From Olavius algarvensis Gamma 3 endosymbiont (GTDB lineage Bacteria; Pseudomonadota; Gammaproteobacteria; GCA-001735895): a DNA stretch of 55,532 nt. Where the stretch lies: NCBI GenBank assembly GCA_001735895.1, contig DS021198.1:989280-1044811 (forward strand). Reading direction: 5' to 3'. Positions 9,518-21,554 of the stretch are shown piece after piece. Within the stretch, counting starts at the first letter, position 1. Each line of letters starts with the position of its first letter. The notes under the pieces are model-generated. The model saw only the letters and a list, made by a program, of their open reading frames with translations, did no database searches and was not told the origin of the DNA. A program made the position numbers and the translations under genes.

Positions 9518-12218
9518 TTTCAAGATATTTTTCGACCTCGAGTTTTATCTCGGCAAGCTCGCTGGTCAATTCCTCCACCGAATTATCGAGCACTAGATTG
9601 CTGTCATGCGCCAGGCGTTGCTGAAAACCGAGTACCTTGCGCCTCAAGCGCGGCAAGCTCGCGTAGCAGGTAACGCCATGCAGTTTATGGGCGATCGCCG
9701 CGAGCTTGTCTGGATCCTGCTGTTTGAGCGCCTTGTCGAGCTGTTGCTGTTGATCCGGAATATCTCGCTGTACGATTTCGAAAATTTGTCTGAGCAAGGA
9801 TTCGTTATCCGCGCAAAGACTTAGCGATTTGGCATAATCTACCGCACAGTTGTCGTTCGATGCGGGGGCTTCCGGCTGTTTGTCGCTGTCAATCCGCCGC
9901 TGTGGATTGCCGTCGAGTAGTGATCGAAATTTATCCTCGTCGATGGGTTTACCGAGAAAATAGTCGAATCCCAGCTCCAGTAGGCGATCGGCTTCGTCGT
10001 TCAACACGTTTGTGGTTAACGCAGCTACCGGCGTTTGATCCTCGGGCTTTTGTTCGCGCATCATCTGCAGCAAACTGACACCGTCGATATCGGGCATCTG
10101 TATGTCGAGAATGATTAAATCGAAATCCTCGGCCAGAAATATTTCCAACGCCCGACTGCCATGTTCCGCTTCGGTAACTTTGTGCCCCCAGATTCGAATC
10201 AGTTCGCTCGCCAGTTTCAAATTGACCTGATTGTCATCCACCAACAACACCCGCTTGCACTCGGTGGCGTTGTTTGGCGGCGCTACATCGTCCTTCTCGG
10301 CAAGCGTTGCGGATTTACGGCTTATCAGTTGCGCGATCGATTGACTGGTATTGACAATAGACACAAATTCGACCTCCGGCAGCGTGGCCACGGGCTCCGC
10401 GGCGCGATCGTAGTTCATCAAAATGACGCGTACGGTTTTCGATAAATCCGGATCTAATATCTGGTCGATAGGGATATTCAAATGGCGCAGGTCAAACACC
10501 AGAAGATCGATATAGGGTAGGTTACGCTGGATGCATTCGACCACGGAATCGGCCCCGTCGCGGGATTTAATCAGGTTGCATTCGGTACTAATCCCGGCGC
10601 GATCGAACAGGGTGCGCGTTTCCATTAAACAGATTTCTTCAGCCGCAAAAATCAATGCCTTGATATGAATATTTTCTGCCGCTTGCTGATGACTGGCCGA
10701 CCGCGAAATCTTAAACGGCAAGCGTAGAATGAATTTTGAACCCTGGCCGAGTTCGGAGTGCATAGTGATATCGCCGCCCATCAGGGTGGCGAGGTTTTTA
10801 CTGATTACGAGGCCAAGCCCGCTTCCGCTAAAACGCCGTGAATCGGAACTCTCGACTTGGCTGAAGGCTTGAAACAGGTTTTTCTGATCTTCATCGGAAA
10901 TGCCGATACCGCTATCCTCGACAATAATCTCGATATCGACTTGATCCTGGCTTTGATCTTCGATACTGACTTTGATGACGACACGTCCCTGGTCGGTAAA
11001 CTTGATCGCGTTTCCTATCAAATTCAGCAAGATCTGTTTCAGGCGCAGCTTGTCGCCGATCAACCAGCGCGGCGTGTCGCTGAAAATAACCAGATTTAAA
11101 TCGATGTTTTTGGTCAAGACATTGATGAACAGAATATCGCGGGTTTGTTCGATTACCTCGTAAAGATCGAAGGCTTCCTCGACGATATGCAATTTGCCGG
11201 ATTCCATTTTGGAAAAATCGAGAATTTCATTCACGATGCTGGTCAGGTCGGAGGTCGACTTCAGGACGATATCGACGTAGCGCTGTTGTACCTGATCGAG
11301 TTCCGATTGACTCAGCAAGCTGATAAAACCCTTGATACCGTTTATCGGAGTGCGTATTTCATGACTCATGTTGGCGAGAAATTCGGACTTGCTGCGATTT
11401 GCGTTTTGCGCTTCGTCACGGGCAAATCCTAATTCCCGGTTTTTCGATTCGAGATCGGTAATGGCTTCGTTAAGTTGCTGGGTGGCTTGCTGGATGCGCT
11501 GGTTCAGGTGGCGGCGATTGGTCAGCAGGGACTGGGTCATGCGGTTAAATCCCTTTTGCACCGCGCCGATTTCATTGTCCTCCGTGGGTTGGATAGTTTT
11601 TCCGAGCTGGCCAGTTTCGACAAATTTGAGATGTTCCATCAAACCAAAGATCGGCTGCGTGATCCGGCGACTTATCACCACCGTTAAAATGACGGCCATG
11701 AGTAATATAGAAACGAAAAAAATGATCGAATCGTAAATGACTTCGCGAGTTGTCTGCTCGAGTTGCTGCCGCGATATGAACAAATGCACCCAACCCAGGG
11801 TGCTGGTTTGCCGAGTATCTGCGAAGTCCGGCGTAAAAACGTCCGAATGTTCGATACTCTGGGAAAGTATAGTTTGGCGGTGGTAATGATAATCGGGCGC
11901 GAGCGCTTGGTCGAAGCTGGCCGCGCTCGATTGAGCGATCAACTTGCCCTGCCGGTCGTATACCGCGGCCTGTACGATATCATTGCTGCCGACCGTCTGA
12001 TCCAGTTGGTACTGAATTTGACTATCGTTGCCGGTGAAAAGATTGAATTCGGAAGCGCCGGCGATCTGCCGGGCGATGATTTGACCTTTCGTCTGCAGCA
12101 ATTCATTCGCCTGTTCGATGCTGTCGTCGATATGCGTATAAGTGAAAAATAGATCGATGAGAAACACCGGGATCAGGGTGATCAGCAAAATCTGATACTT
12201 GATGCCGAGGCGCTTCAC
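9489..12218 (-). CDS. barA: BarA/GacS-type hybrid sensor histidine kinase (HAMP, HisKA, HATPase, receiver, HPt)
   Basis: HAMP region, FLANMSHEIRTPINGIKGF, GSGLGLVISKNL, receiver DLIILDIQMPDIDG, C-terminal HPt AIAHKLHGVTCY. Confidence 0.85.
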   Translation of the reverse strand: MKRLGIKYQILLITLIPVFLIDLFFTYTHIDDSIEQANELLQTKGQIIARQIAGASEFNLFTGNDSQIQYQLDQTVGSNDIVQAAVYDRQGKLIAQSSAASFDQALAPDYHYHRQTILSQSIEHSDVFTPDFADTRQTSTLGWVHLFISRQQLEQTTREVIYDSIIFFVSILLMAVILTVVISRRITQPIFGLMEHLKFVETGQLGKTIQPTEDNEIGAVQKGFNRMTQSLLTNRRHLNQRIQQATQQLNEAITDLESKNRELGFARDEAQNANRSKSEFLANMSHEIRTPINGIKGFISLLSQSELDQVQQRYVDIVLKSTSDLTSIVNEILDFSKMESGKLHIVEEAFDLYEVIEQTRDILFINVLTKNIDLNLVIFSDTPRWLIGDKLRLKQILLNLIGNAIKFTDQGRVVIKVSIEDQSQDQVDIEIIVEDSGIGISDEDQKNLFQAFSQVESSDSRRFSGSGLGLVISKNLATLMGGDITMHSELGQGSKFILRLPFKISRSASHQQAAENIHIKALIFAAEEICLMETRTLFDRAGISTECNLIKSRDGADSVVECIQRNLPYIDLLVFDLRHLNIPIDQILDPDLSKTVRVILMNYDRAAEPVATLPEVEFVSIVNTSQSIAQLISRKSATLAEKDDVAPPNNATECKRVLLVDDNQVNLKLASELIRIWGHKVTEAEHGSRALEIFLAEDFDLIILDIQMPDIDGVSLLQMMREQKPEDQTPVAALTTNVLNDEADRLLELGFDYFLGKPIDEDKFRSLLDGNPQRRIDSDKQPEAPASNDNCAVDYAKSLSLCADNESLLRQIFEIVQRDIPDQQQQLDKALKQQDPDKLAAIAHKLHGVTCYASLPRLRRKVLGFQQRLAHDSNLVLDNSVEELTSELAEIKLEVEKYLETMDKDGISA

Positions 12219-13123
12219 GGTTTTAGCCGGTCTAGCGCCGAGCGTAGCTCGCTCTCGCTGGGTAGGCTTATTTCGAGCGCGCGCGCAACTCGTCGGTTGG
12301 TTGCAATCGAGTAAAACCTGGCGTATTCGAATGCGGGCGCCTGGTAGTCGGGTTGTTGCAGACGCCGATTAACCAATAGGGCCAGATGCATGCCGATATC
12401 GGCCGGGGAGGAATATATCGACGCCAGCGCCCCCGATTTGACATGCGCGGGTGAATAGCTGATGGCGGGTTTGCGATTGCGGTAACTGGTCAACAATACG
12501 CCTTTGAGCGTGTCCCTGTTGTAAATCGACTGTCTCGGCAGCATCAGCAAGGCGTCGTTTTGTTTGAGCAAACGACGTAATACGGGTAGCAGCTTGTTTA
12601 CCGGGTCGATCTGATACTGATTCAGCTCCAGCTCTAAATCCCCGAGTAATCGGGTTTGCCGTGGGCCCGGGGCGTTTTTCTGATCTTCGATAATCCCGAT
12701 GGAATCCACTGCGAGTATCAGCTTGGAAAAGGCGAGATATCGATGCAGCGGTTGATCGAGCAATACGCCTAACTGATTTTTTCTGTTATAGCTTTTGAAT
12801 TGCTCTAGGGTCAGATAGGCGTTAATCGAGGGGTTCGCCCTATCGAGCCGGCTAACTGCGTCCGCCGCCGATTGTCCAAGGGTTACGACGAGACTTTTGT
12901 CGTCAATAATCTCGGAACCGTCGGCCAGCTCCCGTGCCGTAACAACTTGATATTCCGCCTTCCGCGGGAGCTTGCCGACCAGGGTTTCGATACTCTGTTT
13001 GAAATAGGTGTTGTCGCTGCTTTTGACAATGATTACCTGGCTGGTGGCCTGCTGTGCGGTAGCCATTCCCGGGAGCAGTAACAGCATCCCTAATAATAAT
13101 CCTTTAACCCATTTGTTAATCAC
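12215..13123 (-). CDS. Periplasmic ABC-substrate-binding-like protein
   Basis: Signal peptide; overall form resembles ABC_sub_bind-type periplasmic proteins; stop overlaps the kinase start. Confidence 0.55.
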   Translation of the reverse strand: MINKWVKGLLLGMLLLLPGMATAQQATSQVIIVKSSDNTYFKQSIETLVGKLPRKAEYQVVTARELADGSEIIDDKSLVVTLGQSAADAVSRLDRANPSINAYLTLEQFKSYNRKNQLGVLLDQPLHRYLAFSKLILAVDSIGIIEDQKNAPGPRQTRLLGDLELELNQYQIDPVNKLLPVLRRLLKQNDALLMLPRQSIYNRDTLKGVLLTSYRNRKPAISYSPAHVKSGALASIYSSPADIGMHLALLVNRRLQQPDYQAPAFEYARFYSIATNRRVARALEISLPSESELRSALDRLKP

Positions 13124-13144
13124 GACTCCATTCCTTACATCCAG

Positions 13145-15190
13145 CTAAAAACCACCCGATAGCCGCAGGTATATTACCTGATCATGAACGTTTTCGGTTT
13201 CGTAATCTTCGAAATCCTCTAACAGGTTTTGACCGATGACTTCGATATTGAGTTCGTTGTTAAAACGATAGACATAGCGCAGATCCAGCCGCTTCGCGAT
13301 CGGAATATCCGAAGTGGCGTCTAGCCAGGTGACCTTGTCGACGTAATAGTATCCGGCGGATATTCCATGTTTACCGCCGATCTGGTATTGCGCCAGGAGG
13401 AAGGCTGTATAATCCGGGATGGATTCTTCAAAATCCTCCAGCGTCGATTCCGCGTCAACCAGGCTGAATCCCGCATCGACACGCAGTCCGCCGTTGGCCG
13501 CATACCCGAGACCGATTTCGATTCCCTTGACCTTGGTGGTTTCACTGTTGACAGCAGTCTCCAGGTCCCTGACACCTAAAGGCGGACCCAGGTCCACTGG
13601 TATATCGTTACTGATAATATGGTTCCCGATTTCATAGCTGAACAGCTTAACGTCGGTTTCGATACCGGCCGCCAGCTGGCTGCGCAATCCGATTTCGTAG
13701 GATTCGATATCCTCCGGATCGATATCGTTGTTGCCCCGCCAGGTCGGTACCATCACGCTTCCGATAAGCGGCACGTTGACGGTGAATTCGGTCTCACCGT
13801 CATATTCGTACAGTATCGGATTACGTTTGGCCGCCGAGGCCACGAACCTGAGGGCATGGCGCTTGCCGAACTTGCGGATCAGCGATACTCGCGGGGAATC
13901 TTCCAGCTCAGTCAGGTCGGAATCTTCCAGCATCACGCCCAGATCGAGCAGCCAGTCGTCGTCGAAGCGCCATTCGATACCGCCGAACAAGCGTTTGGTG
14001 TCGACCTCTTCATATTTGTTGTCGTTGAGCAGGAATAGCGACCTAACCTTGTCTCGCCGAATGCTGCCGCCGTAGACTAGTCGCACGCTGCTGCCGATAT
14101 CGTCGGTCTGAACGAATTCGAGGTCGGTGCGGTTCGAGACGCGATCGAAGTCGATGAATGTGGTAACACCGGGAACGCCGTTCAAACTGAACGGACCGGG
14201 GTCGAAATGATCCGTCACCTCCTGTTGCGTATGGGTTAGTCGCGCGATCGATGAACTGGTATCCCACACCGCTTCCCACTGCAGATTGAAATAACTATTG
14301 TTCGCTTCCTCATTGCGTTCGATATCGGTCGAGGTGCCTGAAGAAATCGGAAAGCCCCGGCCGGCCTCGCTGTCGCTGGTGCCCAGCTGCAGGATCCAGA
14401 ACTGGTTGCTGCGCGTGAGCGCATCCAGGCGAAAATTGGCCTTGGCTACGCGCCTGGAATCATTGATGTCGACGAAGCCGTCGTCGTTTTGCGATCCGAG
14501 GCTCAGCCGCCAGTCGACGTCACCGTGATGATGACCGATGCGTAGATAAGTATCCTCAATATCGGGGCTGGCGTTATCGCTGGCGGTCACCGAATACTGG
14601 GTCCCGATGTCTTCGGCGGCATGACGGGTAATGATATTAATCGTCGCCAGGAAAGCATTGGCGCCGTAGGTAACTGCGTTGGGACCTCGAATAACCTCGA
14701 TGCGCTGGATATCGTCGACCAATAGCGGCAAATTCGACCAGGGGACGCCGCCGAAAGAAGGAATGAAAACCGAGCGGCCGTCGATCAATACCTGGATCTT
14801 GTTACCGAACTCCTGCCCCAACCCGTGGTAGGTAACGGCGGATGAGTGCCCGCTATGGAAGCCGACTAGAAAACCCGGCACCAGCCGGAACAGGTCTGCC
14901 AAATCGCGCATCCCCGAGGCTTCGATCATTTGCCGGTCGATCACGCTGACGCTGGCGGGCGACTCCAGCAGCGGCTTGGCCATGCGCGATACCGTCAATA
15001 TCAACGGGCTGTCGGCGAAAAAGTCCTCGGCGACCGTCCCATCGTCCTGCGCTCGGGTGGGCGACTGCACCAGGACTAAGGCTATCAGGCAAACTCTTAA
15101 AATAATACGCAATGCAGCCTCCCGGCAGTCCAGAAATAGCTTATCTGCGATTCGTTGTTCAAGTAAAATATCGGGTCTTGGATTTCCCAT
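13145..15190 (-). CDS. TonB-dependent outer membrane receptor
   Basis: Plug motifs (SVSVIDRQMIEASGMRDLADLFRLVPGF, IEVIRGPNAVTYGANAF); beta-barrel ending in an aromatic residue. Confidence 0.88.
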   Translation of the reverse strand: MGNPRPDILLEQRIADKLFLDCREAALRIILRVCLIALVLVQSPTRAQDDGTVAEDFFADSPLILTVSRMAKPLLESPASVSVIDRQMIEASGMRDLADLFRLVPGFLVGFHSGHSSAVTYHGLGQEFGNKIQVLIDGRSVFIPSFGGVPWSNLPLLVDDIQRIEVIRGPNAVTYGANAFLATINIITRHAAEDIGTQYSVTASDNASPDIEDTYLRIGHHHGDVDWRLSLGSQNDDGFVDINDSRRVAKANFRLDALTRSNQFWILQLGTSDSEAGRGFPISSGTSTDIERNEEANNSYFNLQWEAVWDTSSSIARLTHTQQEVTDHFDPGPFSLNGVPGVTTFIDFDRVSNRTDLEFVQTDDIGSSVRLVYGGSIRRDKVRSLFLLNDNKYEEVDTKRLFGGIEWRFDDDWLLDLGVMLEDSDLTELEDSPRVSLIRKFGKRHALRFVASAAKRNPILYEYDGETEFTVNVPLIGSVMVPTWRGNNDIDPEDIESYEIGLRSQLAAGIETDVKLFSYEIGNHIISNDIPVDLGPPLGVRDLETAVNSETTKVKGIEIGLGYAANGGLRVDAGFSLVDAESTLEDFEESIPDYTAFLLAQYQIGGKHGISAGYYYVDKVTWLDATSDIPIAKRLDLRYVYRFNNELNIEVIGQNLLEDFEDYETENVHDQVIYLRLSGGF

Positions 15191-15214
15191 TCAGGATTGG
15201 GTTGTTGTTAGTAT

Positions 15215-16099
15215 ATGTTTTTACAGGATTATATCGGAAATACCCCACTGGTGACATTGCAGCGTCTTAACGCGGGTGACGGCAATACGATTTCAGTCAA
15301 GCTCGAGGGTAATAACCCGGCCGGCTCGGTCAAGGATCGTGCCGCCTATAGCATGATCAAACATGCCGAGGAACGCGCAGAAATAAAACCCGGCGACGTG
15401 CTGGTCGAAGCCACCAGCGGTAATACGGGAATTGCGCTGGCGATGGTGGCGGCGATGCGCGGCTATCGGATGATACTGATTATGCCGGACAATATGAGCC
15501 ACGAGCGGCTCTCCACCATGCGGGCTTTCGGCGCCGAGATCATCCTCGTGAGCCAGGAAGAAGGCATGCTCAAGGCGCGCGATATCGCCGAGGAGATGAA
15601 TGCGCAGGGCAAGGCCAAGATGCTCGATCAGTTCGCCAATCCCGACAATCCGCGCGCTCACTACCAAACCACGGGGCCGGAAATATGGCGTCAGACCGAT
15701 TTTAAACTAACCCATTTTGTCAGCTCCATGGGAACTACGGGCACCATCATGGGGTGTTCGTCTTATTTTAACGAAGTGAATCCCGAGATCGAAATTGTCG
15801 GGGTTCAACCCACCGACGGCTCGTCGATTCCCGGCATTCGACGCTGGCCGCCGGAATATGTGCCGCGGATTTATCAGATGGATGCGGTAGATCGCATTAT
15901 CGATGTATCGCGCGCGGAGGCCGAGATCTATACCCGCGAACTGGCGGCCAAGGAAGGTATTTTTTGCGGTATATCCTCGGGCGGCGCCATCTGCGCCACG
16001 CTGCGCCTCGCGCAGAGCTTGTCCGGCGCCAATATCGTGACGATTATTTGCGATCGCGGCGATCGTTATCTGTCCACCGAAGTTTTCAAAAATAGCTGA
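15215..16099 (+). CDS. cysM: Cysteine synthase B
   Basis: KLEGNNPAGSVKDRAAYSMI, EATSGNTGIALAM; CysM-like length. Confidence 0.93.
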   Translation: MFLQDYIGNTPLVTLQRLNAGDGNTISVKLEGNNPAGSVKDRAAYSMIKHAEERAEIKPGDVLVEATSGNTGIALAMVAAMRGYRMILIMPDNMSHERLSTMRAFGAEIILVSQEEGMLKARDIAEEMNAQGKAKMLDQFANPDNPRAHYQTTGPEIWRQTDFKLTHFVSSMGTTGTIMGCSSYFNEVNPEIEIVGVQPTDGSSIPGIRRWPPEYVPRIYQMDAVDRIIDVSRAEAEIYTRELAAKEGIFCGISSGGAICATLRLAQSLSGANIVTIICDRGDRYLSTEVFKNS

Positions 16100-16106
16100 C
16101 GCGGAT

Positions 16107-16886
16107 TTGTTTATGAACGTTTTTGTATTTGATATTGAAACCATACCCGACATCGATGGCTGTCGCCGGTTATACGATTTGCATGGACTGTCCGATGACG
16201 ATGTTGCCCGCGCGGTATTCCAGATGCGGCGTCAACAGGCGGGCACCGATTTTTTACGCCATCATTTGCACCGCATCGTGGCTATCTCGGCGGTATTGCG
16301 CACGCGGGATCAGATCAAGGTATGGTCCCTGGGTACGGCAGAATCCGACGAACAGGATTTACTGCAACGTTTCTTCAGCGGTATCGAACGCTACACGCCG
16401 CGCCTGGTTTCCTGGAACGGCGGCGGCTTCGACTTGCCGGTGATACATTATCGCAGCCTGCTGTATCCGATCGATGCCGCGCATTACTGGGAAACCGGGC
16501 AAAACGATACCAGCTTCCGTTACAACAATTACCTGAGTCGTTTTCACGAACGGCATACCGATCTGATGGACGTACTAGCAGGTTTTCAAGCACGCGCCAA
16601 TGCGCCCCTGGACGAAATTGCCAGCCTGTGCGGATTCCCGGGCAAAATGGGGATGAGCGGCGCCAAGGTGTGGGACGCCTATCAGGACGGCCAGGTACAA
16701 GCGATTCGGGATTATTGCGAAACCGATGTGCTCAACACTTACCTGGTGTATCTGAACTTCGAGCGCAGTCGCGGTCATCTCGACCCGACGCAGTATCGCG
16801 CCGAATGCCGGTTGTTAAGGGATGAGCTGAAAGCCTCTGAACTACCGCATCTGCTCGAGTTCGAATCTTCCTGGCTAGATGCCTAG
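16107..16886 (+). CDS. PolB-like predicted 3'-5' exonuclease
   Basis: VFDIETIPD, LVSWNGGGFDLPVI, YCETDVLNTYLVYL exonuclease motifs. Confidence 0.8.
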   Translation: MFMNVFVFDIETIPDIDGCRRLYDLHGLSDDDVARAVFQMRRQQAGTDFLRHHLHRIVAISAVLRTRDQIKVWSLGTAESDEQDLLQRFFSGIERYTPRLVSWNGGGFDLPVIHYRSLLYPIDAAHYWETGQNDTSFRYNNYLSRFHERHTDLMDVLAGFQARANAPLDEIASLCGFPGKMGMSGAKVWDAYQDGQVQAIRDYCETDVLNTYLVYLNFERSRGHLDPTQYRAECRLLRDELKASELPHLLEFESSWLDA

Positions 16887-16927
16887 GCGATACTTCTTGA
16901 AGCTAGCTCGAGCGCGGGTGTTGGACT

Positions 16928-18603
<1,676 letters not shown>

Positions 18604-18678
18604 AATTCCCGAAATTTTATTAACCTTAGTCATCAGGCTACTTGTGTATACCAGAAAATTGGAAGCGGGAGGCAATTA

Positions 18679-20038
18679 ATGAGTGCGAATTTAGATTTTG
18701 AAAACGAGATTGCTGCTCATGATTCGCATGCGACCGGCTTAAACCGGGATTTACCCGGCAAACCATGGATTATGCCGGCAGATCAAGGCGATTTTCAGGT
18801 TACCCAGGAACGGGTGACTGCGCTCGATCTATGGATCGCGAAGAAGATGCTGCAAGTGGTGGGAAATCCACCGATCGAACTCAGGCTGTGGGATGGGAAG
18901 CGGGTATCGCCGCCGGTCGAACATCCGGTTGCAACGCTGCAGTACAACACCCGTCGCGCGATGCTGCAAACCATCGTCAATCCCGAGCTTTATTTCGGCG
19001 ATGTGTATTCCAGCGGGCAGGCCAGCTTTAGCGGCGATCTGATTCGGTTTACCGAAATTATCTATTCCAACCTTGCAAAAAGCGGGCGCGGCGGTTGGTT
19101 GCGTCACTTGATCCTGTGGCTCGGACATCGGCGAATGGCCAATTCGCACGATAAGGCGAAAGACAACATTTATCACCATTACGATATCGGCAACGACTTT
19201 TACAAGTTGTGGCTGGATAGCGAAGAGATGCAGTATACCTGTGCCTATTTCCCCGCTGGAGCAGGCGCAGGTCGCAAAGTTGCATCATGTTTGCCGCAAG
19301 CTGCTGTTGCAGCCGGGAGATACGGTGGTCGAGGCCGGCTGCGGATGGGGCGGGCTCGCGCTTTTCATGGCGAAAAATTACGGCGTCAAGGTCAAGGCTT
19401 ACAATATTTCCAAAGAACAGGTCGCACATGCCCATTGCCGGGCTGAGAACGAGGGCATGGCCGGGCAGGTCGAATATGTGCTCGACGACTATCGCAACAT
19501 CACCGGCCAATTCGACGCCTTCGTTTCGGTGGGCATGCTGGAGCACGTTGGGAAAAACGATTTTGCCACGCTTGGCGAGGTGATCGATCGCTGCCTCAAG
19601 CCGGATGGGCGCGGTCTAATCCACTCGATTGGCCGTAATCAACCGGCGCCGATGAATGCCTGGATCGAGCGCCGGATTTTCCCGGGTGCTTATCCTCCGA
19701 GCATTAGCGAGATGATGCATATATTCGAACCGAACCATTTGTCGATTCTCGATATCGAAAATTTGCGCCTGCATTATGCTAAAACGCTGCAGCACTGGCT
19801 CGAAAGGTACCAGGCGAACGAGGACCAGATACTGTCGATGATGGACCGGGAATTCGTCAGAACCTGGAGACTATACCTGGCCGGCTCGATCGCGGCTTTT
19901 AACGTCGGTGAACTGCAGTTGTTTCAGGTGGTTTTTTCCAGAAGCAATAATAACGAATTGCCATGGTCGCGCGCCCATCTGTATCCGGCTAAGGTCGAGC
20001 CGATCGCGCCCAACTCCGAGCTGGTCGACGCCGGATAG
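18679..20038 (+). pseudogene. cfa: Cyclopropane-fatty-acid synthase-like methyltransferase, frameshifted near 19250
   Basis: ORF 18679-19446 carries the N-terminal half up to YHHYDIGNDFYKLWLDSEEMQYTCAYFP; ORF 19241-20038 continues with LEQAQVAKLHHVCRKLLLQPGDTVVEAGCGWGG in another frame. Confidence 0.8.
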
Positions 20039-20064
20039 TAGCTAATCGAACCCTAAAGGTCATG

Positions 20065-20078
20065 CCCGCTTAAGCGGG
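20065..20078. repeat. Perfect 14-bp palindrome cccgcttaagcggg
   Basis: Self-reverse-complementary, just after the cfa-like gene, followed by AT-rich sequence. Confidence 0.5.
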
Positions 20079-20086
20079 TATCTTAA

Positions 20087-20119
20087 TTAAACCGCGACAT
20101 ACTACTGTCGCCCGGTTAA
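20087..20119. repeat. Palindrome related to the truD-element terminal repeat
   Basis: TTAAACCGCGACATACTACTGTCGCCCGGTTAA; halves resemble TTAACCCGGCGACA / TGTCGCCGGGTTAA. Confidence 0.5.
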
Positions 20120-20146
20120 TAGTTTCACGGCGCGATGCCACAAAGC

Positions 20147-20170
20147 GACCGGGTGCCCGGTCTATTTTTT
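20147..20170 (+). terminator. Candidate Rho-independent terminator for the cfa-like gene
   Basis: gaccggg-tg-cccggtc followed by tatttttt. Confidence 0.5.
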
Positions 20171-21499
20171 GAGCACACACTTCTGATAGAGATTCTTAAG
20201 CCGCTGTCCGGGGTCATATTTTTGTTTGAGCGCGAAATAGGCCTCACCATCGTACAACTGCCAAAAGCTGTCTTCGTCGTAATAGGCGTCGGAGTAGAGC
20301 GATTTGACACCACCCAGCACGCGCACCTTGTCCTCGATTTTGCGATTGAAATAGCCGCTTGGGTGTTTCTCGGGGTTGGGCACGACGTCCCAGAAACCGA
20401 AATTGATAAAAAGTCCGGCGCCGTGTAAGGGATAGAGCGGGAAGCGTCGCTCCAGGTCGTGCCCGCCGATAGGGCATATCCAGACCGGCCGGATGCCGAT
20501 TTCGTCGAGGAAAAAGCGCAGAAATTCGGCGGCGTTATCGAGCGGGATGTCGACGTCCTGCACTACGCCTTCGGGATGTCGGTCGAGCAACCGGTTAATG
20601 GCCGACGTGAGGCCGACCCGGTTGTTCCAGCGCATGATTTTTTGATAGGTAATCGAATTCAGCCGGCGGCGGCCGAGCAATAAGCGCAACGGCAGGTTTT
20701 GCACAAAAACGTTTTTGGAACACCAGAACCAGTCGGTGTCCCAGCGCCAGATGTAGTCGCGTGTTTTGAGGTAATCCTGACTACGCTGCTGGATCGAGCG
20801 GAAGTACATTTTTAGCCAGGTGTAATCGCTGCTATAGGGCGCCGTATCCACAAACCGCCCCTCGGTCAGATACATCTCGTTAGCGCCGAAAACGGACCCG
20901 TCGATAAAATCGGCATCGCCGCGGCAGGCTTGCGCGACTGCGGCGAAGTATTCATCCGCGCCACCGTAGTGCGTATGCTGTAATGCAACAAAAGGTTTTA
21001 CCGGCATGGTTTTGGCGTTGAGCTTGAGAATATAACCCAGGGTGCCGTAGGAGTTGGGGATGCCAAAAAACAGGTCGGCGTGTTCATTGTCGGGGCTGCA
21101 GGTGACCACCTCGCCGTCGGCCAGCAGTACATCCATGCTGTGCACCGACTCGTGCGGCAAGCCATGGCGAAACGAACTCGACTCGATCCCGATGCCGGAA
21201 ACCGCGCCGCCGATGGTAATCGACTTCAGTTGCGGCACTACCAGCGGCATGCAGTCCTGTGCGAGGCAGGCGTCCGTGAGATCCTCATAGGTCGTCATGC
21301 CTTCGACTTCGACCCGCCGATTTTCGGTATCGACCGCCAGCACCTGATCGAGCTTGCGCACGTCGAGCTTGCGCGCACTGCCTGGTTCACGCGTGCGAAA
21401 CAGGTTGGAAGTCGATTTTTCGAGCCGCACGCCGCCGGCATTCGATTGCAATTGGCGGCTAAGCTCGCGTTTTTTCTGCTCGTAAGCCAATAGCGTCAT
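20162..21499 (-). CDS. FAD-binding oxidoreductase (DHCR24 / 24-sterol-reductase-like)
   Basis: VEGMTTYEDLTDACLAQDCMPLVVPQLKSITIGGAVSGIGIESSSFRHGLPHESV FAD-binding segment. Confidence 0.8.
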   Translation of the reverse strand: MTLLAYEQKKRELSRQLQSNAGGVRLEKSTSNLFRTREPGSARKLDVRKLDQVLAVDTENRRVEVEGMTTYEDLTDACLAQDCMPLVVPQLKSITIGGAVSGIGIESSSFRHGLPHESVHSMDVLLADGEVVTCSPDNEHADLFFGIPNSYGTLGYILKLNAKTMPVKPFVALQHTHYGGADEYFAAVAQACRGDADFIDGSVFGANEMYLTEGRFVDTAPYSSDYTWLKMYFRSIQQRSQDYLKTRDYIWRWDTDWFWCSKNVFVQNLPLRLLLGRRRLNSITYQKIMRWNNRVGLTSAINRLLDRHPEGVVQDVDIPLDNAAEFLRFFLDEIGIRPVWICPIGGHDLERRFPLYPLHGAGLFINFGFWDVVPNPEKHPSGYFNRKIEDKVRVLGGVKSLYSDAYYDEDSFWQLYDGEAYFALKQKYDPGQRLKNLYQKCVLKK

Positions 21500-21523
21500 A
21501 GGGCGACCCTTGTCGTTTGAATC

Positions 21524-21545
21524 CTGGCCCGAAAACTCGGGCCAG
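21524..21545 (-). other. Hairpin between tRNA-Arg and the FAD oxidase
   Basis: ctggcccga-aaac-tcgggccag, 9-bp perfect stem; no clear T-run. Confidence 0.4.
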
Positions 21546-21554
21546 TGGGAAAAA

